64,000 nt of DNA, taken from Candidatus Fredericiella danica (lineage in GTDB: Bacteria > Chloroflexota > Anaerolineae > Caldilineales > Caldilineaceae). Below the pieces are notes generated by a model. It saw only the letters and a program-made list of their open reading frames with translations. It did not search any database and was not told the DNA's origin. Location: assembly GCA_016713335.1 (NCBI GenBank), contig JADJPH010000023.1:1-64000 (forward strand), in the 5' to 3' direction. Each line of letters begins with the position of its first letter. Within the stretch, counting starts at the first letter, position 1. Of this stretch, positions 48,973 to 58,140 are shown piece after piece. Both the position numbers and the translations under genes were made by a program.

Positions 48973-51968
48973 GCGTGATTCTCTCCCGCAAGTGTGAGCT
49001 TCTCAAGCGCCGGATTCGGGTTGCGCAACTTGGCCAGGTAGGTGGTGCGCGGCTGCGTGTTTAGTTCGGCCAACATGCCATAATTCAGCGGGGACGCTTT
49101 TAGCTTCGCGACTCGGCTGTTTGGATCGTGGATGTTGCCAAACACAATGGCCTGGGTTGGGCACGCCGCCTGGCAGGCGGTGACGGCCTCGCCATCTGCG
49201 ATCGGCCGGCCCGCAAGTTCCGCCGCAATGCGGGCGCCGTTGATGCGCTGCACACAGTAGGTGCACTTCTCCATCACCCCGCGCGCCCGCACCGTCACAT
49301 TGGGATTGCGCTGCAGTTTCAGGCTCTCCGTCGTAAAATCAGAGAATTCGAGGAAGTTGAAACGCCTGACCTTGTAGGGACAGTTGTTGGCACAATAGCG
49401 TGTGCCCACACACCGGTTGTAGGTCATGGTGTTAAGCCCTTCTTGATCGTGGATGGTCGCTGCGACCGGACAGACGACTTCGCATGGGGCCTTTTCACAG
49501 TGCATGCACAACACCGGTTGATGCAGCGTTGCGGGGTCTTCGGGCGCGCCTTCATAGTAGTGGTCCAGCCGGATCCAATGCATCTCCCGCCCCTTGAGGA
49601 CCTGCTCCTTCCCCACAATCGGAATGTTGTTTTCTGCCTGGCACGCGGTCACACACGCATTGCAGCCATTGCAGGCATTCAGATCGATCGCCATGCCCCA
49701 ACCGTATTCACTCTGTATTGGCTCTGGATAGAGCGAGATGACCTCGGCGGTGTGATCCATCGCCGCAACAAAACCGGGATCGCAGGCGAATTCTTCTACG
49801 GTGCCCACGCGCACCAGGTCGCGTCCCTCCATGCTATGATGCAGTTGGGTGGAAGCAAGCGCATACCCCTCACCCACCTTGCGCACCGCCAGTTCACCGC
49901 CAAACCACGGGGCGTCGGCAGTGCGTAGTGCGTACGCGTCGAATCCGGCGCCTGTGCCCACCTGCCCGGCATGCGTGCGCCCATACCCGAGATGTACAGT
50001 CACTGCGCCGTCTGCATGTCCTGGCTGAATCCACACAGGCGCTTGCACGGTTCTATTTCGATACGACAGTTCGATGAGGTCGCCACTTGCGAGACCAAAC
50101 TCTGCGGCGGTCGTAGGGCTGAACAGCGCAGCATTGTCCCACGTTAGTTTAGTCAGCGGTTTTGGAAGTTCTTGCAGCCAACCGTTGTTGGCAAAGCGGC
50201 CGTCCCAAGTCGTCGGGTCGGGGCGAAAGTTGATCTCAAGTGTTCCCGGCGTCAAGGGGACTGCGGGGGTAGACAAGTCAAAGTTGCTCAGTGTGACAGA
50301 GACTGGTGAACCAGTTGAATCTGCCACCACGCCATCATGCAACGACCTCTGCCAGAATGCGTCAAAGTCGCCGGAGCCGGCGCGTTGGCGCCAGGCTTCG
50401 CGCACGATGTCATGGTCTGATCGCGGCTCAGGGTTTATCACTGCGTCAAGTAGTTCATGGGCGGAGCGCCCGGCGTACAACGGTTGAATCAAAGGTTGTT
50501 GGATGGTTGCGGCGCCATCATGGCCGCGGCCATCGCTCCACGCTTCGAGATAATGCGTTTCCGGTATCTGCCATTGGCTCTGTGCACCTGTTTCGTCGGC
50601 GTACAATCCAAGATGCACTCGGAACGGCACCTGCGCCAGCGCATCCGGAAAGCCGAGGTCAGCCGGCGCATTGTATACGGGATTGGCGCTCAGGATCAGC
50701 AGCAGTTCAACCTTGCCAGCTGCCATAGCGTCTACCAGTGCGCGGAGAGATTCCGTTTGGTTGACAGGATTTGCAACGACCGGTGCAATGTAGTAAACGG
50801 TTTTGCCGGCATTTCCCAACCTGTCGTTGATGGCATGCGCCAGTGCATGCACGATCGGGGGTTGGTGGTCGCCGGCAATGACAAGCCCGGCGCCAGTGTT
50901 CGCCAGCAGATCCTGAGCCACGGCGGCGACCCAGTCTTCTGGGATAACAGTTGCCCTGTCTTCGTCAACAGCAGCCTCGTCACTTACTGCCTGGGCGAGC
51001 GCACGTGCAAACGTCTCGACCTCGGCAGCACGTAACGCCAATCGATGATCGGCTTCTGCGCCTACAAGCGAGGGCGAACTCTCGATGGCATAGAGACGAT
51101 TGTGTGCACGCTCTGAGGAAGTCTCAACCCGCCGCCCACTGGCAAAGTCACGGGCATACCGCACGTGCCCGGGCATGGCGCTAACAAAGTCTGCATCCAG
51201 GCTGACGATGACAGACGCCTGATCGAGTCGATAAACTGGCTCGACCGCGGTGTCAAAGGCGAGCTGTGCGCCTGCGTAAACGTTGTCACGATTGACCGGC
51301 TCATACTGATGCCAGACCGCGTTGGGGAATTGCGTCTGGATTGCCTGAAGCTGCGAATACAGCGTGGGCGACGTCACTGATTCGGTCAAGATTCTCAGCC
51401 CGGCGCCACCTTTTGTGCGCTGTCGTTCCAATTGCGGTCCAAGGGCAGCTAAAAAGTCAGCCCAACTGGATAGGTTACCCTCATGCGTGACCTCTTGCGC
51501 ACGATCCGGATCATAGAGTGTGAGGATCGACGCCTGCGCAAAGGCGTCCGTAGCGCCGAGGCTGGCCGGGTGATCCGGGTTTCCTTCGAGTTTGGTGGGC
51601 CGATTGAGCTGGCTTTGGGCCAACAGGCCCAGAGCATAGCCGCCCAATTGCATAGCCGTCGCAAAGAAGAGCGGATGTCCTGGGATTGTCTCTTCGGGTG
51701 CACGGACGTAAGGCACGATCTTTTCCGGCGCTGCCCCTGCGCACGAGGTCAATCCTGACAGGGCCAGTGAAGCGCCCATCAATTGCAGAAAGCGGCGCCG
51801 GCTGAGCGACGGCAGCCACTCAGATGCCTGCCGCGGAAACTCGCGATGCAGGAATTCTCGAAACGCCTCAGTGTCAAGCAGTTCTTCCAAACCGCGCCAA
51901 TACGCGCGTCCCCGCTTGGTCTCTAATTGGCGCTGGATCTCTGCAAGGCTAGTTGAACTGTCGTCCAT
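48969..51968 (-). CDS. actB: Alternative complex III iron-sulfur subunit ActB
   Basis: 999 residues. A twin-arginine motif (SLSRRRFLQLMGASLAL) marks Tat export. Residues ~70-720 are a molybdopterin oxidoreductase-like fold that in ACIII lacks the Mo cofactor. The C-terminal part has four cubane motifs: CNGCNACVTACQAEN, CMHCEKAPCEVVCP, CVGTRYCANNCPYKVRRFNF and CTYCVQRINGARIAAEL with CQAACPTQAI. It relays electrons from quinol to the heme subunits. The reading frame is intact across 3 kb, unlike many neighbours. Confidence 0.92.
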   Translation of the reverse strand: MDDSSTSLAEIQRQLETKRGRAYWRGLEELLDTEAFREFLHREFPRQASEWLPSLSRRRFLQLMGASLALSGLTSCAGAAPEKIVPYVRAPEETIPGHPLFFATAMQLGGYALGLLAQSQLNRPTKLEGNPDHPASLGATDAFAQASILTLYDPDRAQEVTHEGNLSSWADFLAALGPQLERQRTKGGAGLRILTESVTSPTLYSQLQAIQTQFPNAVWHQYEPVNRDNVYAGAQLAFDTAVEPVYRLDQASVIVSLDADFVSAMPGHVRYARDFASGRRVETSSERAHNRLYAIESSPSLVGAEADHRLALRAAEVETFARALAQAVSDEAAVDEDRATVIPEDWVAAVAQDLLANTGAGLVIAGDHQPPIVHALAHAINDRLGNAGKTVYYIAPVVANPVNQTESLRALVDAMAAGKVELLLILSANPVYNAPADLGFPDALAQVPFRVHLGLYADETGAQSQWQIPETHYLEAWSDGRGHDGAATIQQPLIQPLYAGRSAHELLDAVINPEPRSDHDIVREAWRQRAGSGDFDAFWQRSLHDGVVADSTGSPVSVTLSNFDLSTPAVPLTPGTLEINFRPDPTTWDGRFANNGWLQELPKPLTKLTWDNAALFSPTTAAEFGLASGDLIELSYRNRTVQAPVWIQPGHADGAVTVHLGYGRTHAGQVGTGAGFDAYALRTADAPWFGGELAVRKVGEGYALASTQLHHSMEGRDLVRVGTVEEFACDPGFVAAMDHTAEVISLYPEPIQSEYGWGMAIDLNACNGCNACVTACQAENNIPIVGKEQVLKGREMHWIRLDHYYEGAPEDPATLHQPVLCMHCEKAPCEVVCPVAATIHDQEGLNTMTYNRCVGTRYCANNCPYKVRRFNFLEFSDFTTESLKLQRNPNVTVRARGVMEKCTYCVQRINGARIAAELAGRPIADGEAVTACQAACPTQAIVFGNIHDPNSRVAKLKASPLNYGMLAELNTQPRTTYLAKLRNPNPALEKLTLAGENHA

Positions 51969-52019
51969 GATACGGGTCTCGTGTTGCGTATTGAATAGTC
52001 TGAATCTTGCCCCTGCCGC

Positions 52020-52676
52020 CTATCGGTGGCACACCGAGCAATCCATCAATCGCGCCTTCTCAATCCCATATTCCGCCACAAGTGTGCTTCCCATTTCTGC
52101 TTGATCCGTTGGGGCGGTCCATCCCATCGTCAAGACGGCATCGCGGGGACGGATATGGTTCTCGGGATTTCGATGGCAATCGAGGCACCAACTCATCTGC
52201 ATTGACTCAGTTTTTGCCACAACCGGCATCTGATCAATGCGCCCATGACAGGTTTCGCAGCCCACCCCCTGCTTCACGTGGATGGCGTGGTTGAAATAGA
52301 CGTAGTCGGGCAGGTTGTGCACGCGCACCCATTCGATCGGCTTGTTCTGGGCATAACTATTCCGCACAGGCGCCAGTGCGAGCGAGTCTGGCGCAATTTC
52401 CGCATGGCAGCCCATACAGGTCTCCGTTGGCGGAATGCCGGCGGTATTGCTCACTTCAACGGGCGTGTGGCAGTAACGGCAGTCAAGACCCAATTCCCCG
52501 ACGTGCAGCGCATGGCTATACGCCACCGGCTGCGTGCGCGCGATTCTGACGCCTGTCACCACAGGTGAATTGATCAATAGGTAGGCAATTGCCGCAAGCC
52601 CCACGAGAAGGCTAATCACCACAAACAACGATATCCTGGCTACGGTGTTTGCGCGGCGATGAAATATTTGGGACAA
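52020..52676 (-). CDS. actA: Alternative complex III pentaheme cytochrome ActA
   Basis: 218 residues with one N-terminal membrane helix (ISLFVVISLLVGLAAIAYLLI) and five CxxCH sites: CRYCH, CMGCH, CETCH, CLDCH and CSVCH. Further His residues (YSHALHVGELG; YFNHAIHVKQG) can be the sixth ligands. This matches the ActA pentaheme subunit that leads act operons. Promoter for the operon should lie upstream of 52676. Confidence 0.92.
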   Translation of the reverse strand: MSQIFHRRANTVARISLFVVISLLVGLAAIAYLLINSPVVTGVRIARTQPVAYSHALHVGELGLDCRYCHTPVEVSNTAGIPPTETCMGCHAEIAPDSLALAPVRNSYAQNKPIEWVRVHNLPDYVYFNHAIHVKQGVGCETCHGRIDQMPVVAKTESMQMSWCLDCHRNPENHIRPRDAVLTMGWTAPTDQAEMGSTLVAEYGIEKARLMDCSVCHR

Positions 52677-53150
52677 CGGTCCCCCTCTTGAATTGCGCGT
52701 GTTGAAGACTTCCGCACACTCGCCATGCCGGCTGCCGTACCTGGCAAACGCTGCGACGATTCACGGTGTTGCGGATCGTATGGAATTAAAAACGATGGGC
52801 GTGATCACATTGGATTGATGAAGATCGGTCATCTACCCAATTCTGTGCTCAGATTTTGCCGGATTCGTCGATCTAGAATGGTGGACCAGGCAGAAGACGC
52901 TTTCCTGGCCGCTGTCAGCCATGAATCGCGTATGCCTTCGAAGGGGGATTGGGCATGGCAAATGCCCTGGAGTTACAGATTGCTGGACAACGGGCTAGAT
53001 TGCCAATTTTCGAATGCAGCCTCCCGAAAATTCGGAACTGTCGGGAGGCTGCACGTTCACCATATTGGCACGTTGATTCCTAAACCGATTCCACGATGAA
53101 ACCCACAGATGTCGGGCAGGGATTCATGTAGATCTCACCTTGGCATTAGT
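52677..53150. other. Intergenic region with a nested hairpin and kinase-like fragment
   Basis: 474 nt between the actA start and the end of the third secreted paralogue. A 124-codon plus-strand frame contains DAFLAAVSHESRMP, close to a histidine-kinase H box (FLAxVSHExRxP), but nothing around it fits a kinase. A hairpin lies at 53015-53053. No gene is called here. Confidence 0.5.
53015..53053. terminator. 13-bp hairpin with an alternative inner stem
   Basis: TGCAGCCTCCCGA (53015-53027) pairs perfectly with 53041-53053 across a 13-nt loop. An alternative hairpin CCGAA-AA-TTCGG (53024-53035) overlaps the left arm, so the two folds exclude each other. On the minus strand it lies beyond the stop at 53151 and can end the secreted-paralogue transcript. 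Confidence 0.5.
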
Positions 53151-54078
53151 TTAGTGAAGGACATTGAGATCGCGCCCGCCTCGATAATCTTCGTTGTGAT
53201 AACGGATCTCTACCGTAAAGCGGGCGCTGCCGGTGCAATCTGAGATCTTACCCCAATGGTCAAACATCTTCTTACCCGGGGGCACTTCGATCGTGCGGTA
53301 AGTCAAGACGCTTTCCGGATAACACTTCGTAGTTAGGCGGTACCATAATTCGACAGCTAGCGGCTCGGTGGTTTCGTTGATGATCTCGCTGATGAATCCA
53401 ATCATTTCGCTGCGTCTGAAAGTGGAGCGTATATTGCGATTTGAGTCAATTGTCCGTACATAGCCTAGCCTTATGGCGCCGTCCAGTGCAATGACAGAGA
53501 AGTTGCTAGTGCGTGAAGTTGTCACGCCACCGTACGGTACCTTGAACGTGAATACATAGTCGCCCGCGCAGGCCGGGTGCTACGATCCAAGATCCACTGC
53601 ATCGTGCCGGCCACCACGATTCTACTGCCTGTCCACAATGTGCCGGCATCACACGGCCCGGTCAGGCGCCATGCGAGCGTGGCGGTGCGCAGCGCCGGTC
53701 GTGTTACCGACCATGCCGATGTCGCCAGGCGACTGGCCCGGATAAAAATAGTTGCGCGTATTGTACCTTGTGTCCGCCGTGACCGCGCCCCGTGGCTACC
53801 GTGCCGGCATCGACCGCAGACGGCCCCACGGCATTTGTTGCCCATTGTGGTCCAGTTCGTTCAGCAGGTAGTCGCCAACCTCACTTGGGCAACGTCCAGC
53901 GCACCTCAAATGGAATCGGATTGTTCGTAGTCAATTTGGATGTACGCACACAGGCGAAACCAATTGACTCGATGATCAGGATCAGGGCGTCTGGATCCGG
54001 TTCCCCCTGCGCCATGACAGGCGCCGACGTCAAGGCGAGCATAGCAATGATCGACAATCGCAAACAACAAGTCTTCAT
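53151..54078 (-). CDS. Secreted paralogue, copy 3 (several frameshifts)
   Basis: About 309 codons from ATG 54078. Signal peptide MLALTSAPVMAQGEPD. Pieces match the intact copy at 55294-56181 in several frames: a PGQSPGDIGMVGNTTGA-like stretch, RMAPDRAV-like, WILDRSTRPA and the end of domain 1 MTTSRTSNFSVI, then a diverged second domain (TIDSNRNIRSTFRRSEM; EIINETTEPLAVELWYRL). Domain borders align with the other two copies. No copy of the TGCGTCA palindrome was found upstream; a small hairpin separates it from copy 2. Frame breaks could be errors or true decay. Confidence 0.6.
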
Positions 54079-54136
54079 CGTGCACCCCTCGGAAAAGCAA
54101 TGAAGTGGACCAGGGCAGGCCTCGGCGACTTACCGG

Positions 54137-54156
54137 CGCACCCTCCAGTGGGTGCG
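54137..54156 (-). terminator. Small hairpin between paralogues 2 and 3
   Basis: CGCACCC (54137-54143) pairs with GGGTGCG (54150-54156) around a 6-nt loop in the 97-nt gap between copy 2 stop (54176) and copy 3 start (54078). It may weaken read-through into copy 3. Confidence 0.4.
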
Positions 54157-54175
54157 TACTTGCTCACTGGCTTCC

Positions 54176-55074
54176 TCAATTCCAATTGAGAACCCAGACT
54201 ATTTGAGATTCGCCCTGGTCACCAAAGCTGGTTCCCACCCTCAGTCGATAACGTCCCCGGCCCCCAAGTCATAATCGTTTCGACGTCAAAAGTCTTAGTG
54301 GTATGCGCCTTCGACTTGATTGTCGATCAAACAAGAACCGCTCCAAGCCGGACCCCATACTATAACTGTAGTACGATACGGTGACGATTTCTTCCTTGTC
54401 GGAATCGTTTGAGATGTCGAGCCTGAATAGCACCGGAGTGCGGTGATAGGTTTGCTGGATGATTTTGCCTTCTTTGTCGGTTATCCGCGTTGGACAACTT
54501 CAGACCGCCGTCGAAGCGATCGACGACTGAAAAGTTGCTGGTGTGAAGTCTTCACGCCGGCGTACGTGACCGAGAACGTGAATACATAGTCACCGTTGCG
54601 CAGGGGATGACACGATTCAGAACCCACCACTGGCTAACGCCGGCGGCCGCTGCTTGACCCCGACCACAATTTTCCCACGCCACACGGCCCGGTCAGCCGC
54701 CACTGCAGCGTGGCAATGCGCGCGGCGCCCGTTGTATTCGCGGCGATGCCGATGTACTTGACCGCCTCACCCGAATAAAAGTAGTCGCGTTCGTTGTACC
54801 TTGTGTCCATCGTAAAAGTGTCAGCAGCCTTTACCGTCCCGGCATCGACCGCCGACGACGCCATAGCATTCGCACCGTCGTGGTCCGTCCCCAACGCCGG
54901 CGGGAACACCTGACCAACCAACTCCAGTGGATACGGTTCGGAGTTCTCATCCGCAGCCAGGTCAGCGACGGGGTTCGGCTCAGGCACGCCCACCGGCGCT
55001 TCGCCCTGCGCCGCCGCAGGTAACCATCCAAACGCCAGGACGACCACAAACGCAAGCCGCAATATCGTTTTCAT
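54176..55074 (-). CDS. Secreted paralogue, copy 2 (several frameshifts)
   Basis: About 299 codons from ATG 55074. The first 140 residues are intact: signal peptide (VVVLAFGWLPAAAQGEA), ELVGQVFPPALGTDHDGANAM and EAVKYIGIAANTTGAARIATL, 60-70% like copy 1 by eye. After 54640 the frame changes repeatedly; restored pieces are YVFTFSVTYAGVKTS, then TDKEGKIIQQTYHRTPVLFR and the ending FGDQGESQIVWVLNWN. The second domain is more diverged than in copy 1. Shares the palindrome promoter with copy 1 (55136-55180). Confidence 0.6.
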
Positions 55075-55135
55075 GGTGCGCTCCTTCAAAATCCGAGTAA
55101 ATTGAGACAATGGCGGTGACGTTTTAAACTTTCTG

Positions 55136-55180
55136 ATCATATCTCCGAAACACCGGCACTTTCATGCGTCATTTGACGCA
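55136..55180 (-). promoter_or_regulatory. Palindrome-linked promoter of paralogue 2
   Basis: Palindrome TGCGTCA-N2-TGACGCA at 55165-55180 and a -10-like TATGAT (complement of 55136-55141), 23 nt apart, 91 nt before the start codon. The palindrome centre falls near -43 from the expected start of transcription, where class II activators bind. The same layout recurs at 56244-56288. Confidence 0.65.
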
Positions 55181-55231
55181 GCAACGACCAACCGATCTTG
55201 GCGTTTTCTAGACCTGCTGGCGCCTATAAAG

Positions 55232-55264
55232 ACCTACCAGGAAGTTCGAAACTCCCTGGTAGGT
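55232..55264 (-). terminator. Hairpin terminator after paralogue 1
   Basis: ACCTACCAGG (55232-55241) pairs with CCTGGTAGGT (55255-55264), and an inner AGTT/AACT pair extends the stem. It starts 30 nt beyond the stop at 55294 and precedes the paralogue 2 promoter. Confidence 0.65.
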
Positions 55265-55293
55265 GCATAAACAATAGGTTGGAAAGCCGGTCG

Positions 55294-56181
55294 CTAGTAT
55301 ATGGAGAAGTTGGTGCTGCGCGACGTCGTCAAGCCACCGTACGTGGCGCTGACGGTGAGGGTGAAATTGCCCGGGCACGGCGGTGCATAGTATTTGATGC
55401 CCCAGGGGATCGTCCCGGTGCCGGTCGTTACATTGCCCTGCCAGAGGATGCCCGCCCAACAAGGACCTGCCAACGAGTATTTCATGAACACAACACGCGA
55501 CGCGCCTGTCGTGTTGTACAGGTCTCCGACATACCACATCGGTTGGTTGCGATAGTAGCTTGTGCGGATATAACCGTTGATGTCGGTCGTACGCGCACCC
55601 GTCACCGTGATGCTGCCGGTGTTGGAGATCACGGAGAAATTGCTGCTACGCGAGGTCGTGACCCCAGCATAGATCACCGAGAATGTGAAAGTGTAATTGC
55701 CTGGGCATTTCGGAACGAAGCGATCCAGCACCCACTGGATCGTGCCCGCCGCCGCGGTCCTGCTCCCGGACCATAAAGTCCCTGCACCACAGGGTCCGGC
55801 GAGACGCCATCGCAGCGTAGCCGTGCGCGCCGCCCCGGTCGTGTTGCCGACCGTGCCGATATACTTGATCGCCTGCCCAGGATAGAAGGTGCTGCGAGTC
55901 ACGTACTCTTTGTCCGTCGTGCGCGCGCCCACTGCGGCGACCGTGCCGGCAGTAACCCCCGACGGCTCTAAGGAGTCTGCGCCGTTGTGGTCCGTGCCTA
56001 ACGCAGGGAGGAACACTTGTCCAACCAGTTCCTGCGCATATGGTTCGGTGTTGTCGATGGTAAACGACTCAGCCATCGGGCTCGGTTGCGGCACGCCAAC
56101 TGGCGCCTCGCCCTGTGCGGCAGCGGGCAACCATCCTAGCGCCAGGATGACAACAAGCGAAAGCTGCAAAATCGTTTTCAT
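55294..56181 (-). CDS. Secreted two-repeat protein, intact paralogue 1
   Basis: 295 residues from ATG 56181. Signal peptide (SLVVILALGWLPAAAQ), then an acidic stretch ELVGQVFLPALGTDHNGADSL shared with copy 2. Two ~100-residue beta-rich repeats follow: each begins GARTTD, has a Y-G-NTTGA/S-R core, a (L/S)LAGPC(G/W)AG(T/I)LW motif, a PPCPGN(Y/F)T-type cysteine, and ends TTSRS(S/T)NFS. Cysteines likely pair within each repeat. The chain ends right after the second repeat. Extracellular, function unknown; may bind a surface glycan or another protein. It is the only intact member of three in tandem. Confidence 0.8.
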   Translation of the reverse strand: MKTILQLSLVVILALGWLPAAAQGEAPVGVPQPSPMAESFTIDNTEPYAQELVGQVFLPALGTDHNGADSLEPSGVTAGTVAAVGARTTDKEYVTRSTFYPGQAIKYIGTVGNTTGAARTATLRWRLAGPCGAGTLWSGSRTAAAGTIQWVLDRFVPKCPGNYTFTFSVIYAGVTTSRSSNFSVISNTGSITVTGARTTDINGYIRTSYYRNQPMWYVGDLYNTTGASRVVFMKYSLAGPCWAGILWQGNVTTGTGTIPWGIKYYAPPCPGNFTLTVSATYGGLTTSRSTNFSIY

Positions 56182-56243
56182 GGAGTGCTCCTTCAAGATT
56201 CGGTTTGATTGGGAGCGATGATGTGACGTTGTCTGCCTCATTG

Positions 56244-56288
56244 ATCATATCGCGAATGCATTGAGGTTTCCATGCGTCATTTGACGCA
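56244..56288 (-). promoter_or_regulatory. Palindrome-linked promoter of paralogue 1
   Basis: Palindrome TGCGTCA-N2-TGACGCA at 56273-56288 and TATGAT (complement of 56244-56249), 23 nt apart, 92 nt before the start. Palindrome, spacing and -10 are the same as for paralogue 2, while the bases in between differ, which supports selection on these elements. Confidence 0.65.
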
Positions 56289-56443
56289 GTCCCATATAGC
56301 CAGGCATTGACGCTTTCTTGACCGATCGTGCCGAGTTTCTGATCGCTTTTTCACCGCGTATAGGTCTACCCTGGAGGTGCAGATTTCACACCAACAGGTT
56401 GTAGTGCCGCCAAATGCATGGGGCAATCGGATAGGGCGCGACA

Positions 56444-56923
56444 ATGAAGACCCAACCCACGATTATGGTGCAACTCGCCGATCGGCTCTGGACCGAAGAG
56501 GCTGTACACGCTGCCTGCCAACTGGCGCGGGCGAGTGGCGCCGAAGTCACACTACTTTCTATGGCGCGGGTCCAGCAGATCGGGCTACTCGGCACCCCAC
56601 TGGGCGACAGAAAGTTCCCCAGAGAAGAGCAAACGAACCTGCTTTCATATCTGCAGATCATTGCACAAGCGGGTGTCCCCTGCACGGTGAAGCGCTTTCA
56701 GTACATCTCTATCGGTGGCGCCATTGCGGAGGCAGCCGAATGGGTGGACGCCGACGTCGTGTTTGCATCCTTGCCACACCGGATTTTGCCACTCCAGCGC
56801 CGGCTTGAGTTGGCGAATCTGCGCCGTGCCCTCGCCCGACAGGGACGAAAGTTGATCGACTTTCAGTGTCGTACACCACTCGTCGCGCGTTTGGTGATTG
56901 ACGTCGCCTCTCCTATCGGATAA
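56444..56923 (+). CDS. UspA-like universal stress family protein
   Basis: 159 residues. The fold pattern fits UspA/PF00582: MVQLADRLWTEEAVHAACQLARASGAEVTLLSM as strand-helix-strand, then GGAIAEAAEWVDADVVFASLPHR in the middle. The usual ATP-binding GxxGxxxxxxGS motif near the C-terminus is absent, so this would be a non-ATP-binding type. The ribosome site before ATG 56444 is weak; ATG 56465 is another option. It precedes the BTAD regulator by 75 nt on the same strand. Confidence 0.6.
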   Translation: MKTQPTIMVQLADRLWTEEAVHAACQLARASGAEVTLLSMARVQQIGLLGTPLGDRKFPREEQTNLLSYLQIIAQAGVPCTVKRFQYISIGGAIAEAAEWVDADVVFASLPHRILPLQRRLELANLRRALARQGRKLIDFQCRTPLVARLVIDVASPIG

Positions 56924-56998
56924 TGTATGCTACACCTGCGTTGCCAGTTGCCCCCAGTTGGATGTCGCCGGTGTGCGCCGGGGGAGGAGAACCTTACA

Positions 56999-57922
56999 AT
57001 GGCCAGCTATACGATTTCGCTCTTTGGCAAGCTTCAGGTGCGCCGCGGCGACCGTTGCGTCGAATTGGAAGCGGCGAAGGTTCAGGAATTGCTCTGCTAC
57101 CTCATGCTGTTTCGGGGACGCCCCCACCCGCGTGAATGCATCGCCAGCATCCTTTGGGACGATCAGACGACCGCACGATCCAAACAGTATCTGCGCAAGG
57201 CGCTCTGGCAGTTGCAAGCTGCGCTTGGCGAAGAGCATGTGAGCGAGAGTAAGCGCCTGTTTGCCGTATCGCCTGAATGGGTCGAGGTCAACACACATGC
57301 CTCGCTAAGGCTGGACGTCTGCGAATTTGAACGAACTTGCCTGGCCACGCGCGGCATGCCAGGGCAGTCCCTCACCCAGGATGCCGCCAATCAACTCGCC
57401 AACGCCGTCGACCTCTATCAGGGTGACCTTCTCGACGGCTGGTACCAGGAATGGTGCCTGATCGAACGTGAGCGGCTTCAGCACCTGTTGCTCTGTGCAT
57501 TCGACAAACTGATGGCCTATCACGAGCATCGCGGCGCCTTTGAGGAGAGCGTCGCCTACGGCCAGCAGATTTTGCGCTTTGATCATGCCCGCGAACACAC
57601 CCACTGCGCCCTGATGCGGATCTACGCGGCTGCCGGAGATCGAGCCCGCGCGCTGCGCCAATTTGAACGCTGCGTACAGGCACTCCGGGACGAATTGGAT
57701 GTGCCACCGGCAGAAGTGACAGTCTGTCTTCACGAGCAAATCCGCGCCGGTCACTATCCGCCGGTCTCAGCACTCCCCGCATTGGGCCGGGCAGTGCAGC
57801 CTCCACCACCTTCCCCGCTCATGGATGTCGCACAACACCTTCACAGCCTACGGACAGCTTTAGCGCAACTAGCAGCCCAGGTCGACCAAGAAATCGCAGC
57901 GATTGAGACGCTACTACTATAA
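56999..57922 (+). CDS. BTAD/SARP-type transcriptional regulator
   Basis: 307 residues from ATG 56999, behind a strong GGGGAGGAGA. Residues 1-100 are an OmpR-like winged helix (TISLFGKLQVRRGDRCVELE; KVQELLCYLMLFRGRPHPREC; SKQYLRKALWQLQAAL). Residues 110-260 are a bacterial transcriptional activation domain of TPR-like helices (AVDLYQGDLLDGWYQEWCLIERERLQHLL; EHTHCALMRIYAAAGDRARALRQFERC). The C-terminal 50 residues include a coiled segment. No ATPase is attached. Its position just ahead of the contractile injection genes makes it a candidate activator of them. Confidence 0.8.
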   Translation: MASYTISLFGKLQVRRGDRCVELEAAKVQELLCYLMLFRGRPHPRECIASILWDDQTTARSKQYLRKALWQLQAALGEEHVSESKRLFAVSPEWVEVNTHASLRLDVCEFERTCLATRGMPGQSLTQDAANQLANAVDLYQGDLLDGWYQEWCLIERERLQHLLLCAFDKLMAYHEHRGAFEESVAYGQQILRFDHAREHTHCALMRIYAAAGDRARALRQFERCVQALRDELDVPPAEVTVCLHEQIRAGHYPPVSALPALGRAVQPPPPSPLMDVAQHLHSLRTALAQLAAQVDQEIAAIETLLL

Positions 57923-57977
57923 GAAATTCTAGCGACAGAAATTCGTCATCACGGCGATCGGTAAGCCAGCCAAAGCG

Positions 57978-58038
57978 GTGCGTCGCACGGTGCCAATCGT
58001 GGTGGTCATACCGCCAACGTGCGCACCGTGCGTCGCAC
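57978..58038. repeat. REP-like palindrome pair, copy B
   Basis: GTGCGTCGCAC at 57978-57988 and at 58028-58038, 50 nt apart. Their flanks (GGTGC...GGTGC and its inverse) are inverted copies, so the two can pair as a stem of about 17 nt around a short spacer. Confidence 0.75.
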
Positions 58039-58079
58039 CTGGCGCGCGCATCCGGAGTGGGATCGGCGTCACCGGTTAC

Positions 58080-58140
58080 GTGCGACGCACTGGCCGCGAG
58101 TGGTGCGCTCGATGGATTGTGTTGGGCCAGTGCGACGCAC
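58080..58140. repeat. REP-like palindrome pair, copy C
   Basis: GTGCGACGCAC at 58080-58090 and 58130-58140, 50 nt apart. The flanks 58075-58096 and 58125-58146 are inverted 22-nt arms differing only at the core centre. Copy C starts 52 nt after the second core of copy B, so all four cores sit on a 50-52 nt grid. Confidence 0.75.

Noticed and set aside
57978..58140. CRISPR array
   Set aside because: The repeated core is only 11 nt, alternates in flank orientation and pairs as inverted repeats; there are no 25-37 nt direct repeats and no cas genes.
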